A stretch of 5,699 bases of DNA from an uncultured Bordetella sp. (lineage in GTDB: Bacteria; Pseudomonadota; Gammaproteobacteria; Burkholderiales; Burkholderiaceae_B): assembly GCA_937881145.1 (NCBI GenBank), contig CALGFL010000311.1, positions 1 to 5,699 on the forward strand, read 5' to 3'. Made by a program: the position numbers and the translations under genes. Below are positions 1 through 5,699 of the stretch, piece by piece; the first letter of the stretch is position 1; every line of letters starts with the position of its first letter. A model generated the notes under the pieces. It was not told the DNA's origin, searched no databases, and saw only the letters and a list, made by a program, of their open reading frames with translations.

Positions 1-2
1 CC

Positions 3-902
3 GCCGACTTGCAGGCCGCGCTGGAAACCCTGCCTGCCTCCAGCCACCCCATGGACGTGATGCGCACCGCCGTGTCGGTGCTGGGCTGCGTGCTGCCCGA
101 GAAAGACGACCACAACCTGCCCGGCGCGCGCGACATTGCCGACCGCCTCATGGCCAACCTGGGCTCGGCCCTGCTGTACTGGTACCACTACAGCCACAAC
201 GGCCGCGTGATCGACGTGCAGACCGACGATGACAGCATCGGCGGCCACTTCCTGCACCTGCTGCACGGCAAGCGTCCTTCGGACGACTGGGTGCGCGCCA
301 TGCACACCTCGCTCATCCTCTACGCCGAGCACGAGTTCAACGCCTCGACCTTCACCTGCCGCGTCATTGCGGGCACCGGCTCGGACATGTACTCGGCCAT
401 CACCGGCGGCATCGGCGCGCTGCGCGGCCCCAAGCACGGCGGCGCCAACGAAGTCGCCTTCGAAATCCAGAAGCGCTACGACACGCCCGATGCAGCCGAG
501 GCGGACATCCGCCAGCGCGTGGAAAACAAGGAAGTCATCATCGGCTTCGGCCATCCGGTCTACACCATTTCCGACCCGCGCAACAAGGTCATCAAGGAAG
601 TCGCCCGCAAGCTGTCCAAGCAGGCCGGCAGCACCAAGATGTTCGACATCGCCGAGCGCCTGGAAACGGTAATGTGGGACATCAAGAAGATGTTCCCCAA
701 CCTGGACTGGTTCTCGGCGGTGAGCTATCACATGATGGGCGTGCCGACCGAAATGTTCACGCCCTTGTTCGTGATCGCCCGCACCGCGGGCTGGTCGGCG
801 CACATCGTCGAGCAGCGCGTCGACAACAAGATCATCCGTCCCACCGCGAACTACGTGGGACCGGAAGACCAGAAGTGGGTCGACCTGGCCAAGCGCAAGT
901 AA
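3..902 (+). CDS. prpC: 2-methylcitrate synthase, C-terminal part (start lies before the window)
   Basis: This enzyme condenses propionyl-CoA with oxaloacetate to give 2-methylcitrate, the first committed step of the cytoplasmic 2-methylcitrate cycle for propionate. The frame is open to the left edge, so the first visible codons are internal. About 299 residues are seen against roughly 385-390 in the family, so some 85-90 N-terminal residues are missing. The citrate synthase fold's active-site residues are present: His in [10 protein letters not shown] (codon 330-332), His in GPKHGGAN (435-437), His in GFGHPVY (552-554) and Asp in NLDWFSAV (705-707). The end of the protein, with RPTANYVGP, fits PrpC better than housekeeping GltA, which is longer and has a different C-terminus. 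The TAA stop is followed within 25 bases by a terminator, so prpC ends its transcription unit and no prpD or acnM gene follows it directly. An alternative is a dual-specificity citrate/methylcitrate synthase. Confidence 0.93.
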   Translation, partial: ADLQAALETLPASSHPMDVMRTAVSVLGCVLPEKDDHNLPGARDIADRLMANLGSALLYWYHYSHNGRVIDVQTDDDSIGGHFLHLLHGKRPSDDWVRAMHTSLILYAEHEFNASTFTCRVIAGTGSDMYSAITGGIGALRGPKHGGANEVAFEIQKRYDTPDAAEADIRQRVENKEVIIGFGHPVYTISDPRNKVIKEVARKLSKQAGSTKMFDIAERLETVMWDIKKMFPNLDWFSAVSYHMMGVPTEMFTPLFVIARTAGWSAHIVEQRVDNKIIRPTANYVGPEDQKWVDLAKRK

Positions 903-923
903 GCACGCAGCGCAGTGCCCAGG

Positions 924-956
924 ACAAACGCCCGTCTATGCGGGCGTTTGTGCTTT
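924..956 (+). terminator. Intrinsic-type terminator after prpC
   Basis: A perfect 11-bp inverted repeat, ACAAACGCCCG (924-934) and CGGGCGTTTGT (941-951), encloses a 6-base loop and is followed by a short, modest T-run (GCTTT). It lies 21 bases after the prpC stop and between convergent genes, where a terminator is expected. The same stem would form in transcripts coming from the MFS gene on the other strand, but that side has no T-tract, so termination in that direction is less certain. Confidence 0.85.
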
Positions 957-1007
957 GCGAAGGCCGGCGCACGCGGGCCTGACCCGCGGACAACGGCGGG
1001 AGCGCGC

Positions 1008-2327
1008 TTATTGAGGCAGGACCTCGCCGCGCGTCTCGGGCGCGAGCGGGATGACGAACAGGCCCGCGACGAACACCAGGGCGGTCAAGGCGACCGGCAA
1101 GCCCAGCGTACCCATGTGCAGCACCGCCGCGCCGAGCAGAAAGTTGACGCCGGCGCCGACGAAGCGGCCGACCGAAGTGCAAAAAGCGAATGCCGTCGCG
1201 CGCACCCGGGTCTCGAACTGCTCCGGCAGCCAGAGGCTGAACATCGTGAAATTGCCGCCGAAAAAGCCCAGCACGAAAAGCAGCGCGATGAACGGCATCA
1301 ATCCGCCGGGCAGGTAAAAGGCCCAGCCGAACGACGCGGCGATCGAAACGGCCATCCCCGCGAAGTAGATGGCGAGGGTTTTGCGGCGCCCCATCATCTC
1401 GGCCATGGGCGGCAACGCCAGGCAGCCCAGGATCGTGCCGATCGAAAGCACGCCCGTCGCGATCGACGCCATGCGCACCGCCTCGGGCCTGCTCATGCCG
1501 TTCTTGAGCGCGAGCTGGATGACCGCCGCCGGCTCGTAGACCGCGCCGGCCCACAGTCCGATGATGGCGACCGTCAGCAGCACCGCGGCGACCACCGTGC
1601 GTCTGGCGTAGCGCGGGCTGAAGATTTCGGCCAGGGGCCCCTTGACCCGCGCGGCGGCAGCTTCGACGCGGCTCTCGGCCTGGCGCCATTTGTCGGTCTC
1701 CTTGACGCGCAGCAGGACGATGATGGAGACGATGACCGGCACCGCGCCCGTCAGGAACATGGCGCGCCAGCCGTAATGCGCGCCGATCGTGTAGTTGAGC
1801 GCGGCGGCAAGGAAGAAGCCAGCGTAATAGCCGGTCTGCAGATAGCCCGCCCCCATCTTGCGGCGGTCTTCGGGCCAGGCCTCGGCAACGTAGGTGCCGG
1901 CCAGCGCCCATTCGCCGCCGATGCCCACGCCCGCCAGAAAGCGATAGAGGCCAAGTTCCCAGATCGTGTGCGAGGTAGCCGCAAGACCGGTGAAAATCGC
2001 GAACATGAAAATGGTGCCCGCGAGCACCTTGGTGCGTCCGAACCGGTCCGCGAGCGGCCCCCAAATGAACGACAGGCCCCATCCAACGAGAAACAGGGCA
2101 AACAAAATCGATCCGACCAGACCGATCATGGCGGGCGTCGCCTGATAGCCTGAATTGGGCAGCAGTTCGGCCAGCGCAGGCGCCATGACGAGCGCGTAGA
2201 TCACCGAATCCATGCCATCGAGCGTCCATCCCGCCCAGGCCCCCCAGAAGCCGGTAATCTGGGCCCGGGTGAGCGGCGTGCGCTTGGGACGCATGCCTAA
2301 GGCGCCCGCGTTATTTAGTGTCTCCAT
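1008..2327 (-). CDS. MFS metabolite:H+ symporter, candidate malonate/carboxylate uptake carrier
   Basis: This is an inner-membrane major facilitator protein of 439 residues with about 12 hydrophobic segments in two halves, separated by a charged loop at about residues 208-245. The first helix carries LDGMD (Asp37, Asp40). The loop between helices 2 and 3 holds motif A, GPLADRFGRTK (90-100), with a degenerate copy in the second half, MAEMMGRRK (308-316). YRFLAGVGIGGEW (128-140) matches the motif B region. The C-terminus has PETRG (430-434). The GGEW motif and the acidic first helix recall the sialate/lactate-type (SHS) and aromatic acid (AAHS) symporters, hence a proton-coupled organic anion carrier; the substrate cannot be read from the sequence. 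The start is the second of two adjacent ATGs (2325-2327), because AGGAGG at 2332-2337 lies 4 bases from it but only 1 base from the ATG at 2328-2330. The frame stays open to an ATG at 2408, but that extension is Arg-rich, has no ribosome binding site and would begin at about the predicted transcription start. The gene lies downstream of mdcR on the same strand, 142 bases away, and is convergent with prpC. Malonate is the context-based guess; propionate, methylmalonate or an unrelated anion remain possible. Confidence 0.9.
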   Translation of the reverse strand: METLNNAGALGMRPKRTPLTRAQITGFWGAWAGWTLDGMDSVIYALVMAPALAELLPNSGYQATPAMIGLVGSILFALFLVGWGLSFIWGPLADRFGRTKVLAGTIFMFAIFTGLAATSHTIWELGLYRFLAGVGIGGEWALAGTYVAEAWPEDRRKMGAGYLQTGYYAGFFLAAALNYTIGAHYGWRAMFLTGAVPVIVSIIVLLRVKETDKWRQAESRVEAAAARVKGPLAEIFSPRYARRTVVAAVLLTVAIIGLWAGAVYEPAAVIQLALKNGMSRPEAVRMASIATGVLSIGTILGCLALPPMAEMMGRRKTLAIYFAGMAVSIAASFGWAFYLPGGLMPFIALLFVLGFFGGNFTMFSLWLPEQFETRVRATAFAFCTSVGRFVGAGVNFLLGAAVLHMGTLGLPVALTALVFVAGLFVIPLAPETRGEVLPQ

Positions 2328-2330
2328 CAT

Positions 2331-2338
2331 TCCTCCTT
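2331..2338 (-). promoter_or_regulatory. Strong Shine-Dalgarno sequence of the MFS gene
   Basis: Read on the minus strand this is AAGGAGGA, a near-perfect anti-16S match, followed directly by ATGATG. It decides the start: spacing favours the second ATG (2327), and it rules against the longer frame opening at 2408. Confidence 0.85.
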
Positions 2339-2414
2339 GGGGAATCGTTCGAATGCGCCGATGCGTTGTCGTGCGCGCGAGTCGTGGCCAGACGCATGAC
2401 CTCGGCATGCGGCG

Positions 2415-2443
2415 AATTTACGAATCCGCGGATCGCGCATCAA
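2415..2443 (-). promoter_or_regulatory. Candidate sigma-70 promoter of the MFS gene, with palindrome in the spacer
   Basis: On the minus strand TTGATG (2438-2443, -35) and TAAATT (2415-2420, -10) are separated by exactly 17 bp; each matches 4 of 6 consensus bases. Transcription would start near 2408, giving a leader of about 80 bases. The spacer contains the perfect 10-bp palindrome ATCCGCGGAT (2424-2433), placed where a bound protein would block or remodel polymerase binding. The element lies after the mdcR stop, so the carrier may be transcribed separately from mdcR; read-through from mdcR is also possible because no convincing terminator separates them. Confidence 0.45.
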
Positions 2444-2469
2444 TCAAGCGCAGTGTGCGTACATTACTA

Positions 2470-3378
2470 TCAGGCTAACGATCCGAGCAGGCGGCATTCG
2501 GCCGAGAGCGCCAGCAGATTGGGATCGCGCTCGCGGTTGCGCTGCATGACCAGCACGATGTGCTGGTCGATGGCATAGCGCCCGGCCAGGGGAATCAGCT
2601 GCACCTTGGGGCTGAAATCGGCGACGCGGCGCGGCAGCAGCGCATAGCCCACGCCGCCGCTCACCAGGTTCATGAGCGAGAAAATGTCGCCCACGCGCAG
2701 CGCGATCTCGGGCTCGAAGCCCGCTTTGCCGAAGGCGACCATGAAATCGTGATAGGTCGCAAAATCGTCGCCGAGCGCCACGAATTTCTCGCCCCGCACC
2801 GCTTGCAGGTCGATCTCGGCCGACGCCGCATAAGGCGAATCGAGCGGCGCGGCGAAGAAAATCCGGTCGTCGAACATCGGCACGGTCAGCAGGTCCGGGT
2901 TGCGCAGTGGTTCGCCCAGGGCGATGATGATGGCGTCGAGCTGGCCGTCTTCCAGCTTGGACAGCAGGCTGCCGTTCGAGCCCAGCGTCAGTTCGATGTC
3001 GAGCGCGGAGCGGCGCGTCTTCAAGCCCACGAGCACGTGCGGCAGCGTGCCCACCGTCATCGAATAGAGGCAGCCTATCTTGAGGACCGTCGACGAGAAG
3101 CCGGCTGCTTCCCGAGTGCGGCGCACGCCGGTTTCGCATTCGTCCAGGATGCGCCCCACATGCTCGGCGAACACGTAGGCCGCGGGCAGCGGAATCAGCT
3201 TGCGACCGTCGCGCTTGAACAACGGACAGCGCAGGCCCTCCTCCAGCGTGTGCAGCGCGCGGTGCACGCTGACCGTGCTCTGGCCCATCGCTTCCGATAC
3301 GCGGGCGAGGTTGCCCAACATCATGAAGGATTGGAACACCTCCAATTTCTTGAGCGTGATGTCTTCGTCGATTGCCAT
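2470..3378 (-). CDS. mdcR: LysR-type regulator of the malonate decarboxylase operon
   Basis: This cytoplasmic LysR-family transcription factor has 302 residues, the usual family length. The N-terminal winged helix-turn-helix spans about residues 8-65, with the recognition segment in ARVSEAMGQSTVSVHRALHTLEE (25-47). A linker follows, then the periplasmic-binding-like effector domain from about 98, including GQLDAII (145-151) and GDIFSLMNLVSGGVGYALLP (230-249). The recognition helix region and the IFSLMNLVSGGVGYALLP stretch closely resemble the MdcR regulators of malonate decarboxylase operons as I remember them, and the gene is divergent from mdcA as such activators often are. The start at 3378 is chosen because it leaves seven residues before the DNA-binding domain, as in related MdcR proteins, with GGAG nine bases upstream. 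The in-frame ATG at 3447 would place coding sequence over the candidate operator. MdcR probably activates mdcA onward in response to malonate or a malonyl derivative and may repress itself. Confidence 0.88.
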   Translation of the reverse strand: MAIDEDITLKKLEVFQSFMMLGNLARVSEAMGQSTVSVHRALHTLEEGLRCPLFKRDGRKLIPLPAAYVFAEHVGRILDECETGVRRTREAAGFSSTVLKIGCLYSMTVGTLPHVLVGLKTRRSALDIELTLGSNGSLLSKLEDGQLDAIIIALGEPLRNPDLLTVPMFDDRIFFAAPLDSPYAASAEIDLQAVRGEKFVALGDDFATYHDFMVAFGKAGFEPEIALRVGDIFSLMNLVSGGVGYALLPRRVADFSPKVQLIPLAGRYAIDQHIVLVMQRNRERDPNLLALSAECRLLGSLA

Positions 3379-3391
3379 GACTCTCGTCTCC

Positions 3392-3426
3392 GCCGGCGTA
3401 CCGGCTGCATTCTTTCGGCGCGCCGA
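3392..3426 (-). repeat. Two inverted repeats in the mdcR leader
   Basis: Two perfect dyads lie just upstream of the chosen mdcR start. One is GCCGG-4-CCGGC (3392-3405), which can form a 5-bp hairpin with a four-base loop ending directly beside the GGAG Shine-Dalgarno of mdcR. The other is the 12-bp palindrome TCGGCGCGCCGA (3415-3426). If transcription starts near 3451, both fall in the mdcR leader. In GC-rich DNA short GC palindromes arise by chance, so function is uncertain. Confidence 0.4.
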
Positions 3427-3445
3427 TTCGTTCGCGCATTGTTTC

Positions 3446-3462
3446 ATTAACCTGGGATTAAT
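3446..3462. promoter_or_regulatory. Candidate MdcR (LysR-type) operator
   Basis: ATTAACCTGGGATTAAT is a 5-bp perfect inverted repeat (ATTAA/TTAAT) around a 7-base centre and contains the T-N11-A signature of LysR boxes (TAACCTGGGATTA, 3448-3460). It is an AT-rich island in otherwise GC-rich sequence, between the divergent mdcR and mdcA genes. Its centre (3454) is about 63 bp upstream of the predicted mdcA transcription start, the usual recognition-site position for LysR activators. It also overlaps the -10 of a weak candidate mdcR promoter, which would allow autorepression. Confidence 0.65.
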
Positions 3463-3486
3463 AAAACCGCGACCAGCTTGATTGAA
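3458..3486 (-). promoter_or_regulatory. Weak candidate mdcR promoter
   Basis: On the minus strand TTCAAT (3481-3486) and TATTAA (3458-3463) are 17 bp apart, matching 3 and 4 of 6 consensus bases. Transcription would begin near 3451, giving a leader of about 72 bases before the mdcR start at 3378. The -10 lies within the LysR-type box and the -35 overlaps that of the opposing mdcA promoter. The match is marginal and rests largely on position. Confidence 0.3.
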
Positions 3487-3510
3487 GCGCCGCCCTTGCG
3501 AGCATAGAGT
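3482..3510 (+). promoter_or_regulatory. Candidate sigma-70 promoter of the mdcA operon
   Basis: TTGAAG (3482-3487) and TAGAGT (3505-3510) are separated by 17 bp, each matching 4 of 6 consensus bases. Start of transcription is expected near 3517, about 32 bases before mdcA. The imperfect boxes fit an activator-dependent promoter, and the LysR-type box sits at about -63. A 6-bp inverted repeat, GAGTGA (3507-3512) and TCACTC (3523-3528), spans the -10 and the predicted start point. Confidence 0.5.
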
Positions 3511-3548
3511 GAAAGCATCGAATCACTCACGGCTGGAGCCGCCCGTCC

Positions 3549-5219
3549 ATGCAAGCGATGTCCACCAACCCAGCCGTCCCGGCCCAATGGCGTCGGCGGC
3601 GCGACGAGAAGGAACGCCGCCTGGTCGCGGCCCGGAAGATCGCCAGCGGCAAGATCATTCCGACCGGCGACATCGTCGCCGCGCTGGAAGTGCTGATCGC
3701 CCCCGGCGACCGCGTCGCGCTGGAAGGCGACAACCAAAAGCAGGCCGATTTCCTGTCGCGCTCGCTGGCCAGGACCAGCCCCGAGCGGCTGCACGACCTG
3801 CATATGATCATACCCAGCGTCAGCCGCGCCGAGCACCTGGATCTCTTCGAGGCCGGCATCGCGCGCAAGCTCGATTTTTCATTTGCCGGGCCGCAAAGCC
3901 TGCGCATCAGCCAACTGCTGGCCGACGGTCTGCTGGAGGTGGGTGCCATCCACACTTATATCGAGCTCTATGCGCGGCTGGTGGTGGATCTCATTCCCAA
4001 CGTCGCGCTGGTGGCCGGTTTCAAGGCCGACCGAGAAGGCAACCTCTACACGGGCCCCAGCACCGAGGACACGCCCGCGCTGGTCGAGCCCGCCGCGTTT
4101 TCCAACGGCATCGTGATCGCGCAGGTCAACGAGATCGTCGACGATCCGTCCGATCTGCCGCGCGTGGACATACCCGGTTCGTGGGTCGATTTCATCGTGC
4201 AGGCCGACAGGCCCTTCTACATCGAGCCGCTGTTCACGCGCGATCCGCGCCTGATCAAGCCGGTGCATGTGCTGATGGCGATGATGGCCATACGCGGCAT
4301 CTACCAGCGACACAAGGTGCAGTCGCTCAATCACGGCATCGGCTTCAATACCGCGGCCATCGAACTGATCCTGCCGACCTACGGCGAGCGCCTGGGCCTG
4401 AAGGGCAAGATCTGCCGCAACTGGACGCTCAATCCGCACCCGACGCTGATTCCCGCCATCGAATCGGGCTGGGTGCAAAGCGTGCACTGCTTCGGCACCG
4501 AGCTGGGCATGGAGCGCTATATGGCCGCGCGCCCCGATGTGTTCTTCACGGGCCACGACGGTTCGCTGCGTTCGAACCGCATGCTGTGCCAGCTTGCCGG
4601 CCAGTATGCGGTGGACCTTTTCATCGGCGCGACGCTGCAGGTGGACGGCGACGGGCACTCGTCCACCGTCACGCGCGGGCGCCTGGCCGGCTTCGGCGGC
4701 GCGCCCAATATGGGCCACGATCCGCGCGGCCGACGGCACGCCACGCCCGCCTGGCTGGACATGACCGAGCCGGTGACGATGCTCGAGCGCGGCAGGAAGC
4801 TGGTGGTGCAAATGGTCGAGACCTTCCAGGAGGGCGGCAAGCCCACCTTCGTCGACACCCTGGATGCGGTGTCTGTGGCCAAACAGAGCGGCATGCCGCT
4901 CGCGCCGATCATGATCTACGGCGACGACGTCACCCATCTGCTGACCGAGGACGGCATCGCCTATCTGTACAAGGCGCGCTCGCTGGACGAGCGGCGCGCC
5001 ATGATCGCGGCCGTGGCGGGGGTGACGAGCGTCGGCCTGCGGCACGACCCGGCCAGGACCGGACAGATGCGTCGTGAAGGCCTGATCGCCCTGCCTGAAG
5101 ACCTGGACGTGCGACGCAGCGACGCCAGTCGCGAGCTGCTCGCGGCCAAGAGCATTGCCGATCTGGTGGAATGGTCCGGCGGCCTGTACGACCCGCCTGC
5201 GCGTTTCCGGAGCTGGTGA
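3549..5219 (+). CDS. mdcA: Malonate decarboxylase alpha subunit (acetyl-S-ACP:malonate ACP transferase)
   Basis: MdcA exchanges acetate for malonate on the dedicated acyl carrier protein MdcC, giving malonyl-S-ACP and free acetate; MdcD and MdcE then decarboxylate it to acetyl-S-ACP, so malonate becomes acetate plus CO2. The complex is cytoplasmic and biotin-independent. The product has 556 residues, in line with about 550 for the family. Stretches typical of MdcA include FAGPQSLRI (112-120), [20 protein letters not shown] (134-153), [20 protein letters not shown] (211-230), [20 protein letters not shown] (259-278) and the glycine-rich [16 protein letters not shown] (381-396). No membrane segments or signal peptide are seen. 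The start at 3549 has GGAG at 3535-3538, ten bases upstream; an ATG three codons later (3558) is possible but more distant from that site. It is the first gene of an operon continuing into mdcB with a one-base overlap. No frameshift or truncation is visible. Confidence 0.96.
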   Translation: MQAMSTNPAVPAQWRRRRDEKERRLVAARKIASGKIIPTGDIVAALEVLIAPGDRVALEGDNQKQADFLSRSLARTSPERLHDLHMIIPSVSRAEHLDLFEAGIARKLDFSFAGPQSLRISQLLADGLLEVGAIHTYIELYARLVVDLIPNVALVAGFKADREGNLYTGPSTEDTPALVEPAAFSNGIVIAQVNEIVDDPSDLPRVDIPGSWVDFIVQADRPFYIEPLFTRDPRLIKPVHVLMAMMAIRGIYQRHKVQSLNHGIGFNTAAIELILPTYGERLGLKGKICRNWTLNPHPTLIPAIESGWVQSVHCFGTELGMERYMAARPDVFFTGHDGSLRSNRMLCQLAGQYAVDLFIGATLQVDGDGHSSTVTRGRLAGFGGAPNMGHDPRGRRHATPAWLDMTEPVTMLERGRKLVVQMVETFQEGGKPTFVDTLDAVSVAKQSGMPLAPIMIYGDDVTHLLTEDGIAYLYKARSLDERRAMIAAVAGVTSVGLRHDPARTGQMRREGLIALPEDLDVRRSDASRELLAAKSIADLVEWSGGLYDPPARFRSW

Positions 5220-5221
5220 TG
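5209..5221 (+). promoter_or_regulatory. mdcA/mdcB start-stop overlap with internal ribosome binding site
   Basis: GGAG (5209-5212) lies in the last codons of mdcA, six bases before ATG (5219-5221), which shares one base with the mdcA TGA (5217-5219). This fixes the mdcB start and suggests coupled translation of the two genes. Confidence 0.8.
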
Positions 5222-5699
5222 CAAGCCTCCTTGAATCGGCCAGAACCGTCGCGCGGGCTCCGGACTTTCCGTATCGAAGCGCTCGCGCGCAGGCTCGCGG
5301 CGCTGGTGGAGTCGGCCCTCAGCGACGAAGCGACGCTCTCGCCCAAGCCCGGTCTGGTCGACATGCGCGGCAGCGGCGCGCATCACGATTTGAACTGGGC
5401 GCTGATGACGCACTCGGCGCAGACATTGCGCCCGGCGTTCGAAGCCATGGCGCTGGCCGGCGCGCGGATCGAAGCGCCTCTGATGCTGCGCGAGCGCATC
5501 GGCCTGCTGGGCCGCGAAGGCGAAGCGGCCATGCTGCAAGCCACGCGCGGCGTCAACACGCATCGCGGCGCCATCTGGGCCCTGGGCCTTTTGGTGACCG
5601 CCGCCGCACAGGCGCCCCGCATGCTGGACGCGGCGTCCGTCGCCGCGCGCGCGGCCCGGCTTGCCCAGCTTGCCGATAGCCATGCCCCGGTTCGTACCG
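5219..5699 (+). CDS. mdcB: Triphosphoribosyl-dephospho-CoA synthase, N-terminal part (runs off the window)
   Basis: MdcB makes the prosthetic-group precursor 2'-(5''-triphosphoribosyl)-3'-dephospho-CoA from ATP and dephospho-CoA; MdcG later attaches it to the carrier protein MdcC. The frame gives 160 residues to the window edge, a little over half of the roughly 280-300 usual for the CitG/MdcB family. Family signatures are present: SPKPGLVD (41-48), GAHHDLNW (53-60) and, most distinctive, GEAAM (101-105) with [16 protein letters not shown] (108-123). The ATG at 5219 overlaps the mdcA stop (TGATG), and GGAG at 5209-5212 lies six bases upstream, so translational coupling is likely. Its place directly after mdcA matches known mdcABC... 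operons, which favours MdcB over CitG. Confidence 0.94.
   Translation, partial: MQASLNRPEPSRGLRTFRIEALARRLAALVESALSDEATLSPKPGLVDMRGSGAHHDLNWALMTHSAQTLRPAFEAMALAGARIEAPLMLRERIGLLGREGEAAMLQATRGVNTHRGAIWALGLLVTAAAQAPRMLDAASVAARAARLAQLADSHAPVRT

Noticed and set aside
832..2229. Long minus-strand open frame of 465 codons over the MFS gene and the end of prpC, with an even longer plus-strand frame at 915-2153
   Set aside because: Both are shadows in GC-rich DNA. They are rich in Arg, Gly, Ala and His, lack recognisable domains, overlap the well-supported MFS gene and run through the prpC terminator.
2394..2410. GCATG-N7-CATGC inverted repeat in the MFS leader
   Set aside because: A 5-bp stem with a 7-base gap is expected by chance at this base composition, and nothing else supports a riboswitch or attenuator there.
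2444..2469. Possible terminator after mdcR
   Set aside because: Only a 4-bp GCGC pairing without a T-run is visible, so a terminator is not supported.
3379..3447. A 23-residue N-terminal extension of MdcR from the ATG at 3447
   Set aside because: It precedes the DNA-binding domain with no family match, has only a weak AGG as ribosome binding site, and its ATG overlaps the candidate operator and lies next to the predicted mdcR transcription start.
2444..3450. Open frames on both strands overlapping mdcR (minus 2444-3439, plus 2560-3450)
   Set aside because: Low-complexity Arg/Ala/His-rich translations without family features; the LysR domain structure of mdcR in the other frame is clear.
3482..5077. 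531-codon plus-strand frame and 388-codon minus-strand frame (3879-5045) over mdcA
   Set aside because: Both are composition-driven shadows of mdcA, whose full-length product matches the family throughout.
4961..5683. Minus-strand frame of 240 codons and plus-strand frame 5155-5679 at the right end
   Set aside because: Shadows of mdcA and mdcB; the CitG/MdcB signatures lie in the plus-strand frame beginning at 5219.

Overview
The window is high-GC DNA with tightly packed genes on both strands. The protein families suggest a betaproteobacterium of the Burkholderiales, perhaps a Bordetella/Achromobacter relative; this is a judgement from gene content and sequence feel, not a search result. Two catabolic loci meet here: the end of a propionate (2-methylcitrate cycle) locus and the start of a biotin-independent malonate decarboxylase (mdc) locus. 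No mobile element, CRISPR array, tRNA or rRNA was found.

Layout: (1) 3-902, + strand: the C-terminal three quarters of 2-methylcitrate synthase (prpC), its start lying before the window, closed by a clear hairpin terminator at 924-956. (2) 1008-2327, - strand: a 439-residue major facilitator transporter, convergent with prpC. It has a strong Shine-Dalgarno sequence and a candidate promoter of its own at 2415-2443, with a 10-bp palindrome in the -10/-35 spacer. (3) 2470-3378, - strand: a LysR-type regulator that closely resembles MdcR. (4) 3379-3548: a divergent control region with a LysR-type inverted repeat about 63 bp upstream of the predicted mdcA transcription start. (5) 3549-5219, + strand: complete mdcA, the alpha subunit of malonate decarboxylase. 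(6) 5219-5699, + strand: the first 160 residues of mdcB, which overlaps the mdcA stop by one base and runs off the window.

How it works together: MdcR probably senses malonate (or a derivative) and activates the divergent mdcAB... operon from the site at 3446-3462. The operon's enzymes convert malonate to acetate and CO2 on an acyl carrier protein whose 2'-(5''-triphosphoribosyl)-3'-dephospho-CoA arm needs MdcB. The MFS carrier beside mdcR is a candidate uptake system for malonate or a related carboxylate, a job usually assigned in mdc loci to MdcF or MdcLM/MadLM. The core pathway is known. The less ordinary points are the carrier, its promoter-embedded palindrome, and the fine structure of the divergent promoter region.
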